From Spirochaeta thermophila DSM 6192 (GTDB lineage: Bacteria; Spirochaetota; Spirochaetia; Winmispirales; Winmispiraceae): a stretch of 64,000 bases of DNA. The position numbers were made by a program, and so were the translations under genes. Positions within the stretch are counted from its first letter, which is position 1, and each line of letters starts with the position of its first letter. Below, piece after piece: positions 39,262-48,553 of the stretch. The stretch lies in the NCBI RefSeq assembly GCF_000147075.1, contig NC_014484.1, positions 558,001 to 622,000 of the forward strand, written 5' to 3'. A model generated the notes under the pieces. That model searched no databases and was not told the origin of the DNA. It saw nothing but the letters and a program-made list of their open reading frames with translations.

Positions 39262-39750
39262 ATGGATCAGGATAGAGAGTTTATCGAAACGCTGGTCAGT
39301 CTCAACCGTGTCTCGAAGGTGGTGAAGGGTGGACGGCGCTTCTCGTTCACCGCACTGAGCGTCGTGGGGGATGGAAAGGGGTCGGTGGGATACGGCTACG
39401 GGAAGGCGAACGATGTGACCGAAGCGATCAGGAAGAGCATCCAGAAGGCGAAACAGAGCATGGTGACCGTGCCCATGCAGCATGGGACGCTTCCTCATGA
39501 GATACAGGTGAAGTTCAAGAGTACGAGGGTGCTCCTCAAGCCCGCTGCTCCGGGTACCGGGGTGATCGCGGGTGGACCTGTACGCGCCGTGCTGGAGGCG
39601 GCGGGATACAGTGACGTGCTCACCAAGGTGATGGGATCGAGGAACAGCACGAACGTGGTGCAGGCGGTCTTCAGGGGACTTCAGAGCCTGCTCGTCCCCG
39701 GTCAGGTGGCGAAGAACCGGGGTAAGAGTCTTTCGGAGATCTGGAGCTAG
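39262..39750 (+). CDS. rpsE: 30S ribosomal protein S5
   Basis: S5 takes part in decoding accuracy. The 162 residues include [20 protein letters not shown] near 15-34 and [16 protein letters not shown] near 129. AGGAGGA precedes the ATG. Confidence 0.98.
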   Translation: MDQDREFIETLVSLNRVSKVVKGGRRFSFTALSVVGDGKGSVGYGYGKANDVTEAIRKSIQKAKQSMVTVPMQHGTLPHEIQVKFKSTRVLLKPAAPGTGVIAGGPVRAVLEAAGYSDVLTKVMGSRNSTNVVQAVFRGLQSLLVPGQVAKNRGKSLSEIWS

Positions 39751-39752
39751 TC

Positions 39753-39950
39753 ATGGCGAAGAAGGCAAAGAAGGTGAGGATCAAGCTGGTCCGGAGTACC
39801 ATCGGTAGGAAGCCGGATCAGCGCAAGACCGTGGCTGCGCTGGGCCTGCGCAAGCTCAACGCAGTGGTGGAGAAGGAGCTTACTCCTTCCATCGAAGGTA
39901 TGATCAGAAAGGTTGCACACCTTGTTCAGATTGAGGAGATAGAGGGATGA
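39753..39950 (+). CDS. rpmD: 50S ribosomal protein L30
   Basis: The 65 residues show the L30 core [20 protein letters not shown]. It starts two bases after rpsE and overlaps rplO by four bases (ATGA). Confidence 0.96.
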   Translation: MAKKAKKVRIKLVRSTIGRKPDQRKTVAALGLRKLNAVVEKELTPSIEGMIRKVAHLVQIEEIEG

Positions 39951-40423
39951 GCGCAAAGGAGATTATCGTACCGTCCGGAGCAGCGAAGGCATCCAGGCGA
40001 GTGGGGCGGGGCCCTGGATCCGGGAAGGGCAAGACCTCCGGCAAGGGGCACAAGGGGCAGAACGCCCGCTCCGGGGGAGGCGTGAGACCCGGGTTTGAAG
40101 GTGGACAGATGCCGCTCTACAGGCGCCTTCCTCGACGTGGGTTCAACAACGGGGCGTTCCGGAAGGAATACGCGGTCTTGAATCTGGAGATCCTCAACGA
40201 GAAGTTCAACGACAACGAGGTGGTGAACCTGGAGACCTTGAAGCAGAAGAGGATCATCAGACGTTCGGTGGAGAGCGTGAAGATACTAGGGAACGGCCGT
40301 ATCACGAAGAAGCTCACGGTGGAAGTGCCGGCGATCTCCGCGAGCGCCAAGCTCCAGATCGAGAGCGCGGGCGGAAAGGTCGTGCTCGTAACCCCCTCGC
40401 AGGTGGAGAACAATGGCCAGTAA
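39947..40423 (+). CDS. rplO: 50S ribosomal protein L15
   Basis: The 158 residues have the Gly-rich basic N-terminal extension ([20 protein letters not shown] near 20-39) and [18 protein letters not shown]. It overlaps rpmD by 4 bases and secY by 11. Confidence 0.97.
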   Translation: MSAKEIIVPSGAAKASRRVGRGPGSGKGKTSGKGHKGQNARSGGGVRPGFEGGQMPLYRRLPRRGFNNGAFRKEYAVLNLEILNEKFNDNEVVNLETLKQKRIIRRSVESVKILGNGRITKKLTVEVPAISASAKLQIESAGGKVVLVTPSQVENNGQ

Positions 40424-41735
40424 TCCGATTTCGCAGGTGTTCAGGATACCCGAGCTCAGGAGGCGTGTCCTCTTCACGCTGGCAGTCCTTATCGTGTTCA
40501 GGATAGGGGCCGCGCTTCCCATCCCCGGGATCAACATCACCGCACTCAAGCAGTATTATCTCCAGCAGCAGACCGAGGGTCTCACTTCGATAACCGACTA
40601 CATCGACTTCTTCGCCGGTGGAGCGTTCAAGAACTTCTCCATCTTCATGCTCGGCGTGATGCCCTACATCACGGCGAGCATCATCATGCAGCTCCTTCTC
40701 GTGATGTTCCCCTCACTCAAGGCCATCGCGGAGGAGGAGGGTGGAAGGAAGAAGATCCAGCGGTATACCCGGTACGGGACGGTGTTGGTGAGTCTCATCC
40801 AGTCGTTCATCGTGGCCCAGTATGCGGACGCCATCCCCGATGCGGTGGTGCTTCCCAAGCTTTCGTTCGTGTTGCTCGGCATGCTCACCGTGACGACGGG
40901 GAGTCTGTTCCTCATGTGGCTCGGCGAGCAGGTGAACCAGCGGGGGATCGGGAACGGTATCTCCCTCATCATCTTTGCGGGGATCGTGGCGAGGCTTCCG
41001 CAGGCCTTCATCCAGCTCGTCGAACAGATACAGCTGGGTGAATTGAATCCCGTGGTGGCCCTCCTCGTGCTCGTGCTGTTCGTCGCGGTGATCATACTGG
41101 TGATCTACGAGCAGCAGGGCCAGCGGAAGATCCCGGTGCACTACGCAAAGCGGGTGGTGGGCAGGAGGGTCTACGGTGTGCAGAACACCTATATCCCCAT
41201 GAGGCTCAATCCCTCGGGGGTGATCCCTGTGATCTTCGCTTCCTCGGTACTCCTCTTCCCCCTCCAGATCGCCCAGATGCTCGGAACGAGGGTGGGATGG
41301 TTGGCCGACGTGGCCTACTGGCTCAGGCCGGGTGGGGTATGGTACCTCGTGCTCTACACCCTCCTCATCATCTTCTTCGCCTATTTCTACACCCAGGTGA
41401 CCCTCAATCCCATGGAGCTGGCGAAGAATATCCGTGAGCACGGAGGGTCGGTGCCGGGCGTGCGGGCGGAGAAACTCGAGGAGTACTTTACAAACATCCT
41501 CAATAGGATTATCCTTCCGGGTGCACTGTTTCTGGCGTTCATCGCCATCATCCCCACGCTCGTGCAGCAGGTGTTTCATTTTCCGTCGAGGCTCGCCTAC
41601 CTGATGGGAGGTACGTCGCTCCTCATCATGGTGGGGGTGGACCTGGATACGATGTCCCAGATAGAGGGACACCTCAAGATGCATCATCAGGATGGGCTCG
41701 TGCGGCGCGGTAAGCTCCGTGCGAGAAATCTGTAG
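40413..41735 (+). CDS. secY: Preprotein translocase subunit SecY
   Basis: SecY is the protein-conducting channel of the inner membrane. The 440 residues have ten predicted membrane helices. They start [15 protein letters not shown] and include [12 protein letters not shown] near 85, [11 protein letters not shown] near 178 and the C-terminal loop [20 protein letters not shown]. The ATG overlaps the last 11 bases of rplO, implying translational coupling. Confidence 0.98.
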   Translation: MASNPISQVFRIPELRRRVLFTLAVLIVFRIGAALPIPGINITALKQYYLQQQTEGLTSITDYIDFFAGGAFKNFSIFMLGVMPYITASIIMQLLLVMFPSLKAIAEEEGGRKKIQRYTRYGTVLVSLIQSFIVAQYADAIPDAVVLPKLSFVLLGMLTVTTGSLFLMWLGEQVNQRGIGNGISLIIFAGIVARLPQAFIQLVEQIQLGELNPVVALLVLVLFVAVIILVIYEQQGQRKIPVHYAKRVVGRRVYGVQNTYIPMRLNPSGVIPVIFASSVLLFPLQIAQMLGTRVGWLADVAYWLRPGGVWYLVLYTLLIIFFAYFYTQVTLNPMELAKNIREHGGSVPGVRAEKLEEYFTNILNRIILPGALFLAFIAIIPTLVQQVFHFPSRLAYLMGGTSLLIMVGVDLDTMSQIEGHLKMHHQDGLVRRGKLRARNL

Positions 41736-41746
41736 GAGAGTGTGTC

Positions 41747-41860
41747 ATGAAAGTGCGAGTGAGCGTAAAGAAGATGTGTGAAAAGTGCAAGATCATAAAG
41801 CGGCGAGGGGTGGTCCGCGTGGTCTGTGAAAACCCTAAACACAAGCAGAGGCAGAGGTAA
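41747..41860 (+). CDS. rpmJ: 50S ribosomal protein L36
   Basis: The 37 residues start [15 protein letters not shown] and carry a complete zinc site: Cys11, Cys14, Cys27 and His32. TAGGAGAG precedes the ATG. In many bacteria adk, map and infA lie between secY and rpmJ; here there are only 11 bases. Confidence 0.97.
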   Translation: MKVRVSVKKMCEKCKIIKRRGVVRVVCENPKHKQRQR

Positions 41861-41869
41861 GGAGGCCCA

Positions 41870-42235
41870 ATGGCTCGTATAGCGGGAGTCGATCTGCCGA
41901 ACAAACAGATCCAGATAGCTCTCACCTATATCTATGGGATCGGTCGAGCGTCTGCGCGGAAGATCTGCGAGAAAACCGGCATCCCCTATGAGACCAAGGT
42001 GAGCGAACTCACGTCGGATCAGGTCCAGAAGCTCAGGCAGGTGATCGAGAACGAGTACACCGTCGAGGGACGACTCAGGACGCAAGTGGCGCTCAACATC
42101 AAGCGCCTCATGGACATAGGCTGTTACCGCGGCTTGCGGCACAGGAAAGGACTGCCCGTACGGGGGCAGCGTACCCGGACCAATGCACGGACCCGCAAAG
42201 GAAAGCGGAAGACCGTGGCCAACAAGAAGAAGTGA
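41870..42235 (+). CDS. rpsM: 30S ribosomal protein S13
   Basis: S13 bridges 30S head and 50S. The 121 residues start [20 protein letters not shown] and contain [19 protein letters not shown] near 85, then a basic tail. TAAGGAGG precedes the ATG. Confidence 0.98.
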   Translation: MARIAGVDLPNKQIQIALTYIYGIGRASARKICEKTGIPYETKVSELTSDQVQKLRQVIENEYTVEGRLRTQVALNIKRLMDIGCYRGLRHRKGLPVRGQRTRTNARTRKGKRKTVANKKK

Positions 42236-42247
42236 TGGGGGTGAGCT

Positions 42248-42619
42248 TTGGCCAAGAAAAAGGAAAAGCGGACCGTTTACGAAGGAAAGGTATACATCCA
42301 GGCGACGTTCAATAATACGATCGTCACGGTGACCGATATGAACGGCAACTGTGTCTCGTGGGCGAGTGCGGGGGCCCTCGGTTTCAGGGGTGCCAAGAAG
42401 TCCACGCCTTACGCCGCTCAGGTGACCGCCGAGACCGCAGTGAAAAAGGCGATGGATCACGGACTCCAGGAGGCGCATGTCTACGTGAAGGGGCCCGGTG
42501 TGGGGCGGGAGGCTGCGATCCGGGCCATCGATGCGCTCGGCGTGAGAGTAAGGTCGCTCCACGACATCACACCCATTCCCCACAACGGGTGCAGACCTCG
42601 GAAGGCACGAAGGGTATAA
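42248..42619 (+). CDS. rpsK: 30S ribosomal protein S11
   Basis: S11 forms the platform of the 30S subunit. The 123 residues include [20 protein letters not shown] near 19 and [18 protein letters not shown] at the end. The start is a TTG at 42248, preceded by GGGGGTGAG; no in-frame ATG or GTG is nearby. Confidence 0.97.
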   Translation: MAKKKEKRTVYEGKVYIQATFNNTIVTVTDMNGNCVSWASAGALGFRGAKKSTPYAAQVTAETAVKKAMDHGLQEAHVYVKGPGVGREAAIRAIDALGVRVRSLHDITPIPHNGCRPRKARRV

Positions 42620-42631
42620 GGGAGAACGTGT

Positions 42632-43267
42632 ATGGGACGCTACATCGGACCACAGTGCAGATTGTGCAGGGCTGAAGGACGTAAGCTCTTCCTCAAGGGA
42701 GAGCGATGCTATACACCGAAGTGTGCGATGGCGAAGAACCGGCCCAAACCGGGGAAGGCACAGTATGCCCGCATGAGGAAACCATCCAACTATGCGATTC
42801 AGCTCCGGGAGAAGCAGAAGCTCAAGAGGCTCTACAACATGAGCGAGGCCCAGTTCCGGCGGTTCTTCCACATGGCCGAGAAGATGCCGGGGAAGACCGG
42901 TGACAACCTCATCATCCTCCTGGAGCGGAGGCTCGACAACATCGTGTACCGGATGCACTTCGCCTCCTCGAGGAAACAGGCCCGGCAGATCGTGGGCCAC
43001 GGGCACGTGCTGGTGAACGGGAGGAAGGTGAACATCCCCTCGTACCTCGTCCGCGAAGGTGACAGGGTGGAGATCCGAGAGAAGAGCAAGAAGCTTCTCG
43101 TTTTCAAGGAGAGCCTCAAGGAGTACACGCGGTCGGGAGTGATGTCCTGGCTTGAGGTGGATCCCGACAATCTTGTGGGTACCGTGAAGATGATCCCGAT
43201 GAGAAGCGATATCACCGACCTTGCCGATATCAAGGAGAACCTCATCGTCGAGTTGTATTCTAAGTAA
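42632..43267 (+). CDS. rpsD: 30S ribosomal protein S4, zinc-binding form
   Basis: S4 starts 30S assembly and, in E. coli, represses the alpha operon. The 211 residues have an N-terminal zinc knuckle (CRLCRAEG, then CYTPKCAMA) and an S4 RNA-binding domain (RLDNIVYRM near 98; GHVLVNGRKVNIPSYLV near 124). Confidence 0.98.
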   Translation: MGRYIGPQCRLCRAEGRKLFLKGERCYTPKCAMAKNRPKPGKAQYARMRKPSNYAIQLREKQKLKRLYNMSEAQFRRFFHMAEKMPGKTGDNLIILLERRLDNIVYRMHFASSRKQARQIVGHGHVLVNGRKVNIPSYLVREGDRVEIREKSKKLLVFKESLKEYTRSGVMSWLEVDPDNLVGTVKMIPMRSDITDLADIKENLIVELYSK

Positions 43268-43276
43268 GGAGTGTGA

Positions 43277-44368
43277 ATGGCACGTAAGAACCTCCTTAAG
43301 GGATTTGTGCTACCCACGAGTATCACGGTGGAGCATCTCGATACGAACGCCCATTACGGCAAGTTCGCCGCGTATCCTTTCGAGAGGGGTTACGGTGTGA
43401 CCATCGGGAACACACTCCGGCGGATACTCCTCTCATCGATACAGGGATATGCGATCTCCGCGGTACGTATCACGTGGTACGACGACCAGGGCACGGCCCA
43501 CGTGCTCTCGAGCGAGTACGAGCAGATTCCGGGTGTGGTGGAGGATACCCTGGAGTTGTTCGCCAACCTGAAGCTTCTGAGGGTCCAGTTGCCTGACGAG
43601 ATGGAGCAGAAGACGGTGATGGTGGAGTTCAAGGGGCCGAAGGAGGTGACCGGGGCGGACTTCGAGGTGGATCAGCTCGAGGTGATGAACAAGGACTTCA
43701 GGGTGATGACCCTCATGGAGGATGCGCACTTCGAGATGGAGATGCAGGTGGATCTCGGACGTGGGTACGTACCGGCCGAGGTCCAGAAGAACTATATCGA
43801 GGTCGTGGGGACGATCCCGCTCGATGCGCTCTACTCGCCGATCCAGCGTGTGCGTTTCGATGTGGAGAACACGCGTGTGGGCCACAGGTCGGATTACGAC
43901 AAGCTCATTCTGGAGGTCTGGACGGACGGCTCCATCTCACCGGAGGATGCGCTGGGCGAAGCGGCGAAGCTGGCGAAGGAGCACTTCACGGTCTTCATCA
44001 ACTTCGATGAGGATGCGATCTCCCACGTGCGTCAGCTCGATCACGAGGAGGAACAGATCCGGAGGCTCCTGGAGACCCCGATCGAGGAGCTCGAGCTCTC
44101 GGTGAGGTCGAGCAATTGTCTCAAGAATGCGAATATCCGGACGATCGGAGATCTGGTCTCCAAGAGTGAGGAGGAGCTCTCCAAGACGCGCAACTTCGGG
44201 AAGAAGTCCCTTCTCGAGATAAAGGAGAAGCTCAAGGAGTGGAACCTCTCCCTTGGTATGAGGGACCCCTCTGCATACAAGGCGGCCCTTGAGCGGGTGC
44301 GGCTGCCCGAGAGTCAGGAGAGCGAGTCGACTACAGAGGAAGAGGAGAACGATGAAACACAGGATTAG
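43277..44368 (+). CDS. rpoA: RNA polymerase alpha subunit
   Basis: Alpha dimerises to start polymerase assembly, and its C-terminal domain binds UP elements and activators. The 363 residues show [17 protein letters not shown] near 37 and the C-terminal [20 protein letters not shown] near 282-301. The protein ends with an acidic tail (about 345-363), longer than in E. coli. Its last 17 bases overlap rplQ. Confidence 0.98.
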   Translation: MARKNLLKGFVLPTSITVEHLDTNAHYGKFAAYPFERGYGVTIGNTLRRILLSSIQGYAISAVRITWYDDQGTAHVLSSEYEQIPGVVEDTLELFANLKLLRVQLPDEMEQKTVMVEFKGPKEVTGADFEVDQLEVMNKDFRVMTLMEDAHFEMEMQVDLGRGYVPAEVQKNYIEVVGTIPLDALYSPIQRVRFDVENTRVGHRSDYDKLILEVWTDGSISPEDALGEAAKLAKEHFTVFINFDEDAISHVRQLDHEEEQIRRLLETPIEELELSVRSSNCLKNANIRTIGDLVSKSEEELSKTRNFGKKSLLEIKEKLKEWNLSLGMRDPSAYKAALERVRLPESQESESTTEEEENDETQD

Positions 44369-44795
44369 CTTCAACAGGCTTGGTCGTAAGTCGTCTCACA
44401 GGAAGGCCCTTATACGGAACATGGTGACTTCCCTCTTCCGCCACGAGCGGATCAGGACCACCGAGGTGAAGGCCAAGGAGGTGAGGCGGTATGCCGAACG
44501 GCTCATCACCAGAGCCAAGGTGGATTCGGTGCACAACAGGCGGATGGTGGCGCGCTTCGTACAGGACAAGGCGGTGCTTGCCAAGTTGTTCACGGATATC
44601 GCCCCGCGCTTCGTCTCCCGGCCCGGAGGGTATACCCGGGTCTTGAAGCTCGGAGAGCGGAGGGGAGATGCCGCCAGTATGGTGATCCTCGAGCTGGTGG
44701 AGCGGAAGGTCGAGGCGAAGCCCGAGAAGAAGAAGCGTGAGGAAAAGAAGGCCGAGTCGGGCTCCAAGGAAGAGGAAACTGCTGCTCAGGAATAG
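44352..44795 (+). CDS. rplQ: 50S ribosomal protein L17
   Basis: L17 is placed near the tunnel exit. The 147 residues start [20 protein letters not shown] and carry a C-terminal extension rich in Lys and Glu (about 120-147) not found in E. coli L17. GAGGAG precedes the ATG inside the rpoA end. It is the last gene of the cluster. Confidence 0.97.
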   Translation: MKHRISFNRLGRKSSHRKALIRNMVTSLFRHERIRTTEVKAKEVRRYAERLITRAKVDSVHNRRMVARFVQDKAVLAKLFTDIAPRFVSRPGGYTRVLKLGERRGDAASMVILELVERKVEAKPEKKKREEKKAESGSKEEETAAQE

Positions 44796-44819
44796 TGTGG
44801 GTGATCAGCGCCGTATGGA

Positions 44820-44842
44820 GGGGCCGGTGGGCCCCTTTTTTT
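44820..44842 (+). terminator. Terminator of the ribosomal protein cluster
   Basis: GGGGCC (44820-44825), loop GGTG and GGCCCC (44830-44835) are followed by seven T residues. Confidence 0.93.
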
Positions 44843-44852
44843 CGTCCTGGCT

Positions 44853-44881
44853 TTGACATGGCCGCGGCGGAGGGCTATGTT
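44853..44881 (+). promoter_or_regulatory. Promoter of the repeat-protein operon
   Basis: TTGACA (44853-44858), a 17-base gap and TATGTT (44876-44881). It lies directly after the terminator of the ribosomal cluster and about 60 bases before the next start codon. Confidence 0.8.
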
Positions 44882-44942
44882 TTGAAGGGGTAAGTATCCG
44901 GTGTGTTCCTGCCGATGTTGAAGGGGGAGATCAGGTGGTGGT

Positions 44943-47462
44943 ATGAGGAGTGTGCAGAAACTCGGAGTGAGCCTGTTCGTCTCGGTAGTCACGGTGGCCC
45001 TCGTCGTGCTTGCCGGCACCCTGGGGGGGATCCGGGAGGTGGAGGTGCGCCTCCTGCGGCCGCTGGTGACCGAGCACGCCGTGGATCGGCTCGTGGCGGT
45101 GGACGGGCTCATACGCTCGAGGATGGAGGGGTGGAGAGAGTACCTTTCGGGGCTCGCAGCGGATCCTGCGTTCCAGAGGGTCTTCCGGACGAGTCAGTCG
45201 GAAGAGGATGTGCAGAGGCGTTTCGACTTGGTCGCGGAGCTCTCAGCGCGGTTTCCGGAGCTCGGTTTCGTCCGCGTGGTGGGTCTCGACGGGAGGAGGA
45301 TACATTTCAGCACCAGGGCGGAGGATGTACGGGAGCGGTCGGCATCGAGGATCGTGTACCGGAACTGGGACGAGGTGGCCCGGCGGGAGGGGCTGGGCTT
45401 CCGTGAGGGACGGTTCGATGATCGTGATGTCCACCTGGATCCCGCATCACAGGAGGTGGTGGTACGGATCCCCGTGCGTGACGAGCTGGGCGAGGTGGCG
45501 GGGATGCTCTATGCGCACATGCGGGTGGGTGATCTGGGGCTCCTGCTCGCGAAGGAGGGGCTCCTCGCCCCATCGGAACGTCTCCATGTCCTCGATGAGG
45601 GTTCCCTGGTGGTGAGCGGCTCGCTCTCCGCGGAGGAACTTCGCGCCGTGGGTGGGGGGGCGCTCAGGGTGGAGCGGGGGGGAGAGGTGTGGGTGGGGGT
45701 GGAGTATGAGGGGACGGTGGGGCGTCTCGTGGCCTTCCTTCCCGAGGCGGCGTTCAGCCTCTCTCCGTTGCTCATGGCCCTCCTCTTGGGGGTAGTGGGG
45801 ACATCGGTCTTCCTCCTGGTGTTCTTTCTGCTCAATCTGCGTCGGGATCCGGTGGTGGAGGCCTTGAGGCGGCTTCGTAGACTGGAGCGTGAGGTGGTGG
45901 GGGAGGTGCTCGAGGGGAGGGAGGATCTGGAGTGGACGAGGAAGCGGAAGGAGCTCGAAGCGAGGAAGGGGGAGATACGGAGCAGGGTCCTCGAGGGGCT
46001 CAGGGTACCTCCCGATCGGCTTCCGGAGGTGGAGCGGTTCCTCGACAGGGTGTGGGACGAGGTGCTCAGGGTGGCCGAGGCGGTGGTGGGGGAGGGGCCG
46101 CGGCTCCGGCGACTCGAGGAGCTCCTGGAGGATCTGGTGCGACGTTTGGAGGAGGGGGTCGCGGTGAAGGGGGTGCTGCCCGCCGGCGGGGGTGTGGGGG
46201 ATGTGGGGGTGAGGGAGGGAGCGGTTGGCGTGGCGGACGAAGAGGAGGAGATCGGGGAGGTGGAGGAGGTCGGGGAGGTGGAGGAGATCGGGGAGGTGGA
46301 GGAGGTCGGGGAGGTGGAGGAAGTCGGGGAGGTGGAGGAAGTCGGGGAAGTGGAGGAGATCGGGGAGGTGGAGGAGGTCGGGGAAGTGGAGGAAGTCGGG
46401 GAGGTGGAGGAGGTCGGGGAGGTGGAGGAGATTGGGGAGGTGGAGGAGATCGGGGAGGTGGAGGAGGTCGGAGAGGTGGAGGAGATCGGGGAGGTGGAGG
46501 AGATCGGGGAAGTGGAGGAGATCGGGGAAGTGGAGGAGATCGGGGAGGTGGAGGAGGTGTCCATCCCGCAGGGGGCCCTCCCCCCCGAGGACGAAGGGGA
46601 ATTGGTGGCGGTTCTGGAGGAATTCGAACATCTCATCGAGGAGAAGCAGGAGGATGTCGACCGGGAGGTGGGAGGGACTGTGGTCGAGGAGGATGTCGTG
46701 GAGCCCGAGCCTCTTCCCGTGAAAGTGGGGAGTCTCTCCTCCGCGCTCTTCTCCTTCAGACCCGAGTATCGTAGGATCTCTTCCCAGGTGGAGACGGTGG
46801 GGATCCCTCCGGAGCGGAAGGCCCTGTATGAGCGTCTCCTGAGGGAAGAGAAGGTCCGGGTTTTTCCTCTCTCTGTCCTCAGAAGCGGTGGGTTCGTGCA
46901 GCCTCCTGTCGAGGAGGAGAACGGGATCTACAGGATCCGGGAGGAGGTCTATAGGAGAGTGGCTCGGGCACGTGTGGAGGCGCCGCAGGAAGGGCATGGA
47001 GGAGGTCGCAGGCCGGAGCGCCTTCCCCTCGGAGAGGACGGGCTCGAGTACGATCCCTATCTCTCCCGGTTCTCCCGTTCACAGGTGGGGATGCTGAAAT
47101 CGCTCATGGAACTCACCCGCTCAGTGGGTGCGGTCTGTGGAGGTCTCTTCGTGCGGCAGGAGGAGGGGTTCGTGGTGCGCCAGGCCCTGGGGCTCGATGC
47201 GGCGTGGGCGAAGAGGATGCGAATCACCGGTGATGATCCCCTCTGGTCCGAGCTCGCCCAACGGAAGGTGGTGTGGCTAGGCGTACCACTCGAGGAGATC
47301 CCCTGGTACGCTCCGTTCCTCTCTCCCACGGATGCGGCGATGACGCGGCGGAGTCTCTGGCTCCCAGTGTGGCTGGAGGGGAAGGAGGGGTATCTCTTCC
47401 TCGGATACAAGGAAGAGATTGACAGTGTGGAGGAGTATTTGAAATACTTCCTCCACGAATGA
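44943..47462 (+). CDS. Two-TM sensor-like protein with acidic hexapeptide repeats
   Basis: I do not recognise a named family for this 839-residue protein. A membrane helix (about 8-28) is followed by an extracytoplasmic region (about 30-270) that resembles a Cache-type sensor in size and in motifs such as FVRVVGLDGRRIHF. A second helix (274-297) and a charged, probably coiled-coil stretch (300-405) come next. Residues 437-538 are 17 perfect copies of (I/V)GEVEE. The C-terminal part (about 600-839) is globular, and its last 140 residues resemble a GAF-like fold. No kinase, cyclase or methyl-accepting motif is seen. The methyltransferase start overlaps its stop by four bases. A signalling role is inferred from layout only. 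Confidence 0.8.
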   Translation: MRSVQKLGVSLFVSVVTVALVVLAGTLGGIREVEVRLLRPLVTEHAVDRLVAVDGLIRSRMEGWREYLSGLAADPAFQRVFRTSQSEEDVQRRFDLVAELSARFPELGFVRVVGLDGRRIHFSTRAEDVRERSASRIVYRNWDEVARREGLGFREGRFDDRDVHLDPASQEVVVRIPVRDELGEVAGMLYAHMRVGDLGLLLAKEGLLAPSERLHVLDEGSLVVSGSLSAEELRAVGGGALRVERGGEVWVGVEYEGTVGRLVAFLPEAAFSLSPLLMALLLGVVGTSVFLLVFFLLNLRRDPVVEALRRLRRLEREVVGEVLEGREDLEWTRKRKELEARKGEIRSRVLEGLRVPPDRLPEVERFLDRVWDEVLRVAEAVVGEGPRLRRLEELLEDLVRRLEEGVAVKGVLPAGGGVGDVGVREGAVGVADEEEEIGEVEEVGEVEEIGEVEEVGEVEEVGEVEEVGEVEEIGEVEEVGEVEEVGEVEEVGEVEEIGEVEEIGEVEEVGEVEEIGEVEEIGEVEEIGEVEEIGEVEEVSIPQGALPPEDEGELVAVLEEFEHLIEEKQEDVDREVGGTVVEEDVVEPEPLPVKVGSLSSALFSFRPEYRRISSQVETVGIPPERKALYERLLREEKVRVFPLSVLRSGGFVQPPVEEENGIYRIREEVYRRVARARVEAPQEGHGGGRRPERLPLGEDGLEYDPYLSRFSRSQVGMLKSLMELTRSVGAVCGGLFVRQEEGFVVRQALGLDAAWAKRMRITGDDPLWSELAQRKVVWLGVPLEEIPWYAPFLSPTDAAMTRRSLWLPVWLEGKEGYLFLGYKEEIDSVEEYLKYFLHE
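46251..46556 (+). repeat. Tandem 18-bp repeat, 17 copies, in-frame
   Basis: The unit is GAG GA(G/A) (A/G)TC GGG GA(G/A) GTG in rotation, coding (I/V)GEVEE. Copies differ only by I/V at the first residue and by GAG/GAA wobble. Eight units begin with Ile and nine with Val. The near-identity of DNA between copies points to recent expansion by slippage or unequal recombination. Copy-number changes would keep the reading frame. Each copy adds three net negative charges. Confidence 0.97.
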
Positions 47463-48082
47463 GGGAGTTCTTCGATCGTATCCAGGGTTACTATGTCGAA
47501 CGGCTGAAGGAGTTCTCGCGTTCACCCCGGGAACGACATCTGGCGGTGGGCTGGGAGAGCAGGGAGGCCCAGGAACGTCGATTCAGGGTGCTCCTCGATC
47601 ATGTCCCTCTCGAAGGGGGTTCGCTCCTGGATGTGGGGTGCGGTCTGGGGGATCTCTATGGGTTTCTCAAGAGGGAGGGCGTCGCGTGCGACTACACCGG
47701 AGTGGACATCCTCCCTGCAATGGTGGAACAGGCGAGGACTTCCTGGCCGGAGGGGCGCTTCATGGTGGGGGATGTCTGTAGTGAGGATCTCTTTCCCCCG
47801 CACTCCTTCGACGTGGTGTATGCCTCGGGGATGTTCAACCTGAGGGTAGAGGACAACTATGCCTTCCTCGGGCGGGCCCTGGGGGTGTTCCGTTCCCTCG
47901 CCCGGCGGGCGGTGGTGTGTAGTATGCTATCGGTGAAGTCTCCGTTTCCGGAGCCCGAGTACTTCTACTACGAGGTGGATCGGGTGCGTCGGTTGGCGGA
48001 AGCAGGCCCGTGGCGGGTGGAGGTGATGGAGCACTACATGGACAACGATCTTACACTGGTGTGCCGAAAGGGGGGGCTGTGA
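47459..48082 (+). CDS. Class I SAM-dependent methyltransferase
   Basis: This 207-residue protein has the Rossmann methyltransferase core. Motif I is LLDVGCGLGDLYGFL (57-71), the acidic strand end is YTGVDIL near 80, and motif II/III is GRFMVGDVCSEDLF near 100. FDVVYASGMFNLR follows near 117. The N-terminal YYVERLKEFSRSPRERHLAVGW segment may bind the substrate. The target (protein, small molecule or RNA) is unknown. The ATG overlaps the stop of the repeat protein (ATGA) and its stop overlaps rnhA (GTGA), so translation of all three is probably coupled. Confidence 0.85.
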   Translation: MREFFDRIQGYYVERLKEFSRSPRERHLAVGWESREAQERRFRVLLDHVPLEGGSLLDVGCGLGDLYGFLKREGVACDYTGVDILPAMVEQARTSWPEGRFMVGDVCSEDLFPPHSFDVVYASGMFNLRVEDNYAFLGRALGVFRSLARRAVVCSMLSVKSPFPEPEYFYYEVDRVRRLAEAGPWRVEVMEHYMDNDLTLVCRKGGL

Positions 48083-48510
48083 TAGAGGTGTATACCGACG
48101 GTGCGTGCAAGGGGAATCCCGGTCCGGGTGGATGGGCCTACGTGGTGGTGAGGGACGGTGAGGGTGAGGGGGCGTTCGGGGGTGAGAGGATGACGACCAA
48201 CAACCGGATGGAGCTCCTTGCGGTGATCAAGGCCTTGGAGCGGGTGGATGCGGGGGGGAGGGTGCGGGTGTATACCGATTCGGAGTACGTACGGCGCGGG
48301 ATCACCGAGTGGATCGACAGGTGGCTCGCGAACGGATGGAAGACGAGGGACAGGAGGGATGTGAAGAACCGCGACCTGTGGGAGCGGCTGTGGCGGCTCG
48401 CCGCGGAGGTGGAGCTCGAGTGGGTCTGGGTGCAGGGGCATGCGGGGGTGGGGTGGAACGAGGTGTGCGACCGGATGGCCCATCTGGCGGCGCTCAAGGC
48501 AGGAGGATGA
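48079..48510 (+). CDS. rnhA: Ribonuclease HI
   Basis: RNase HI cuts RNA in RNA-DNA hybrids, removing R-loops and primers. The 143 residues show the active site Asp7, Glu45, Asp67 and Asp131, plus His121 in GHAG. The WxxxGWKTRDRRDVKNRDLW basic handle region is near 82-101. The start is a GTG at 48079 that overlaps the methyltransferase stop. Confidence 0.95.
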   Translation: MIEVYTDGACKGNPGPGGWAYVVVRDGEGEGAFGGERMTTNNRMELLAVIKALERVDAGGRVRVYTDSEYVRRGITEWIDRWLANGWKTRDRRDVKNRDLWERLWRLAAEVELEWVWVQGHAGVGWNEVCDRMAHLAALKAGG

Positions 48511-48553
48511 AGCGGGGCGTGCGGTGCGGATGTCAGAGGGGGTGGGAGGTGCC

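Noticed and set aside
46251-46556. Repeat array as a CRISPR locus
   Set aside because: Units are contiguous 18-mers without unique spacers and lie inside a coding frame; no cas genes are near.
46225-46722. Long open frames in the other two plus-strand frames and on the minus strand across the repeats
   Set aside because: They stay open only because an 18-base repeat lacks stops in every frame; their Arg/Ser- or Gly-only composition is not protein-like, and the (I/V)GEVEE frame continues into normal domains on both sides.
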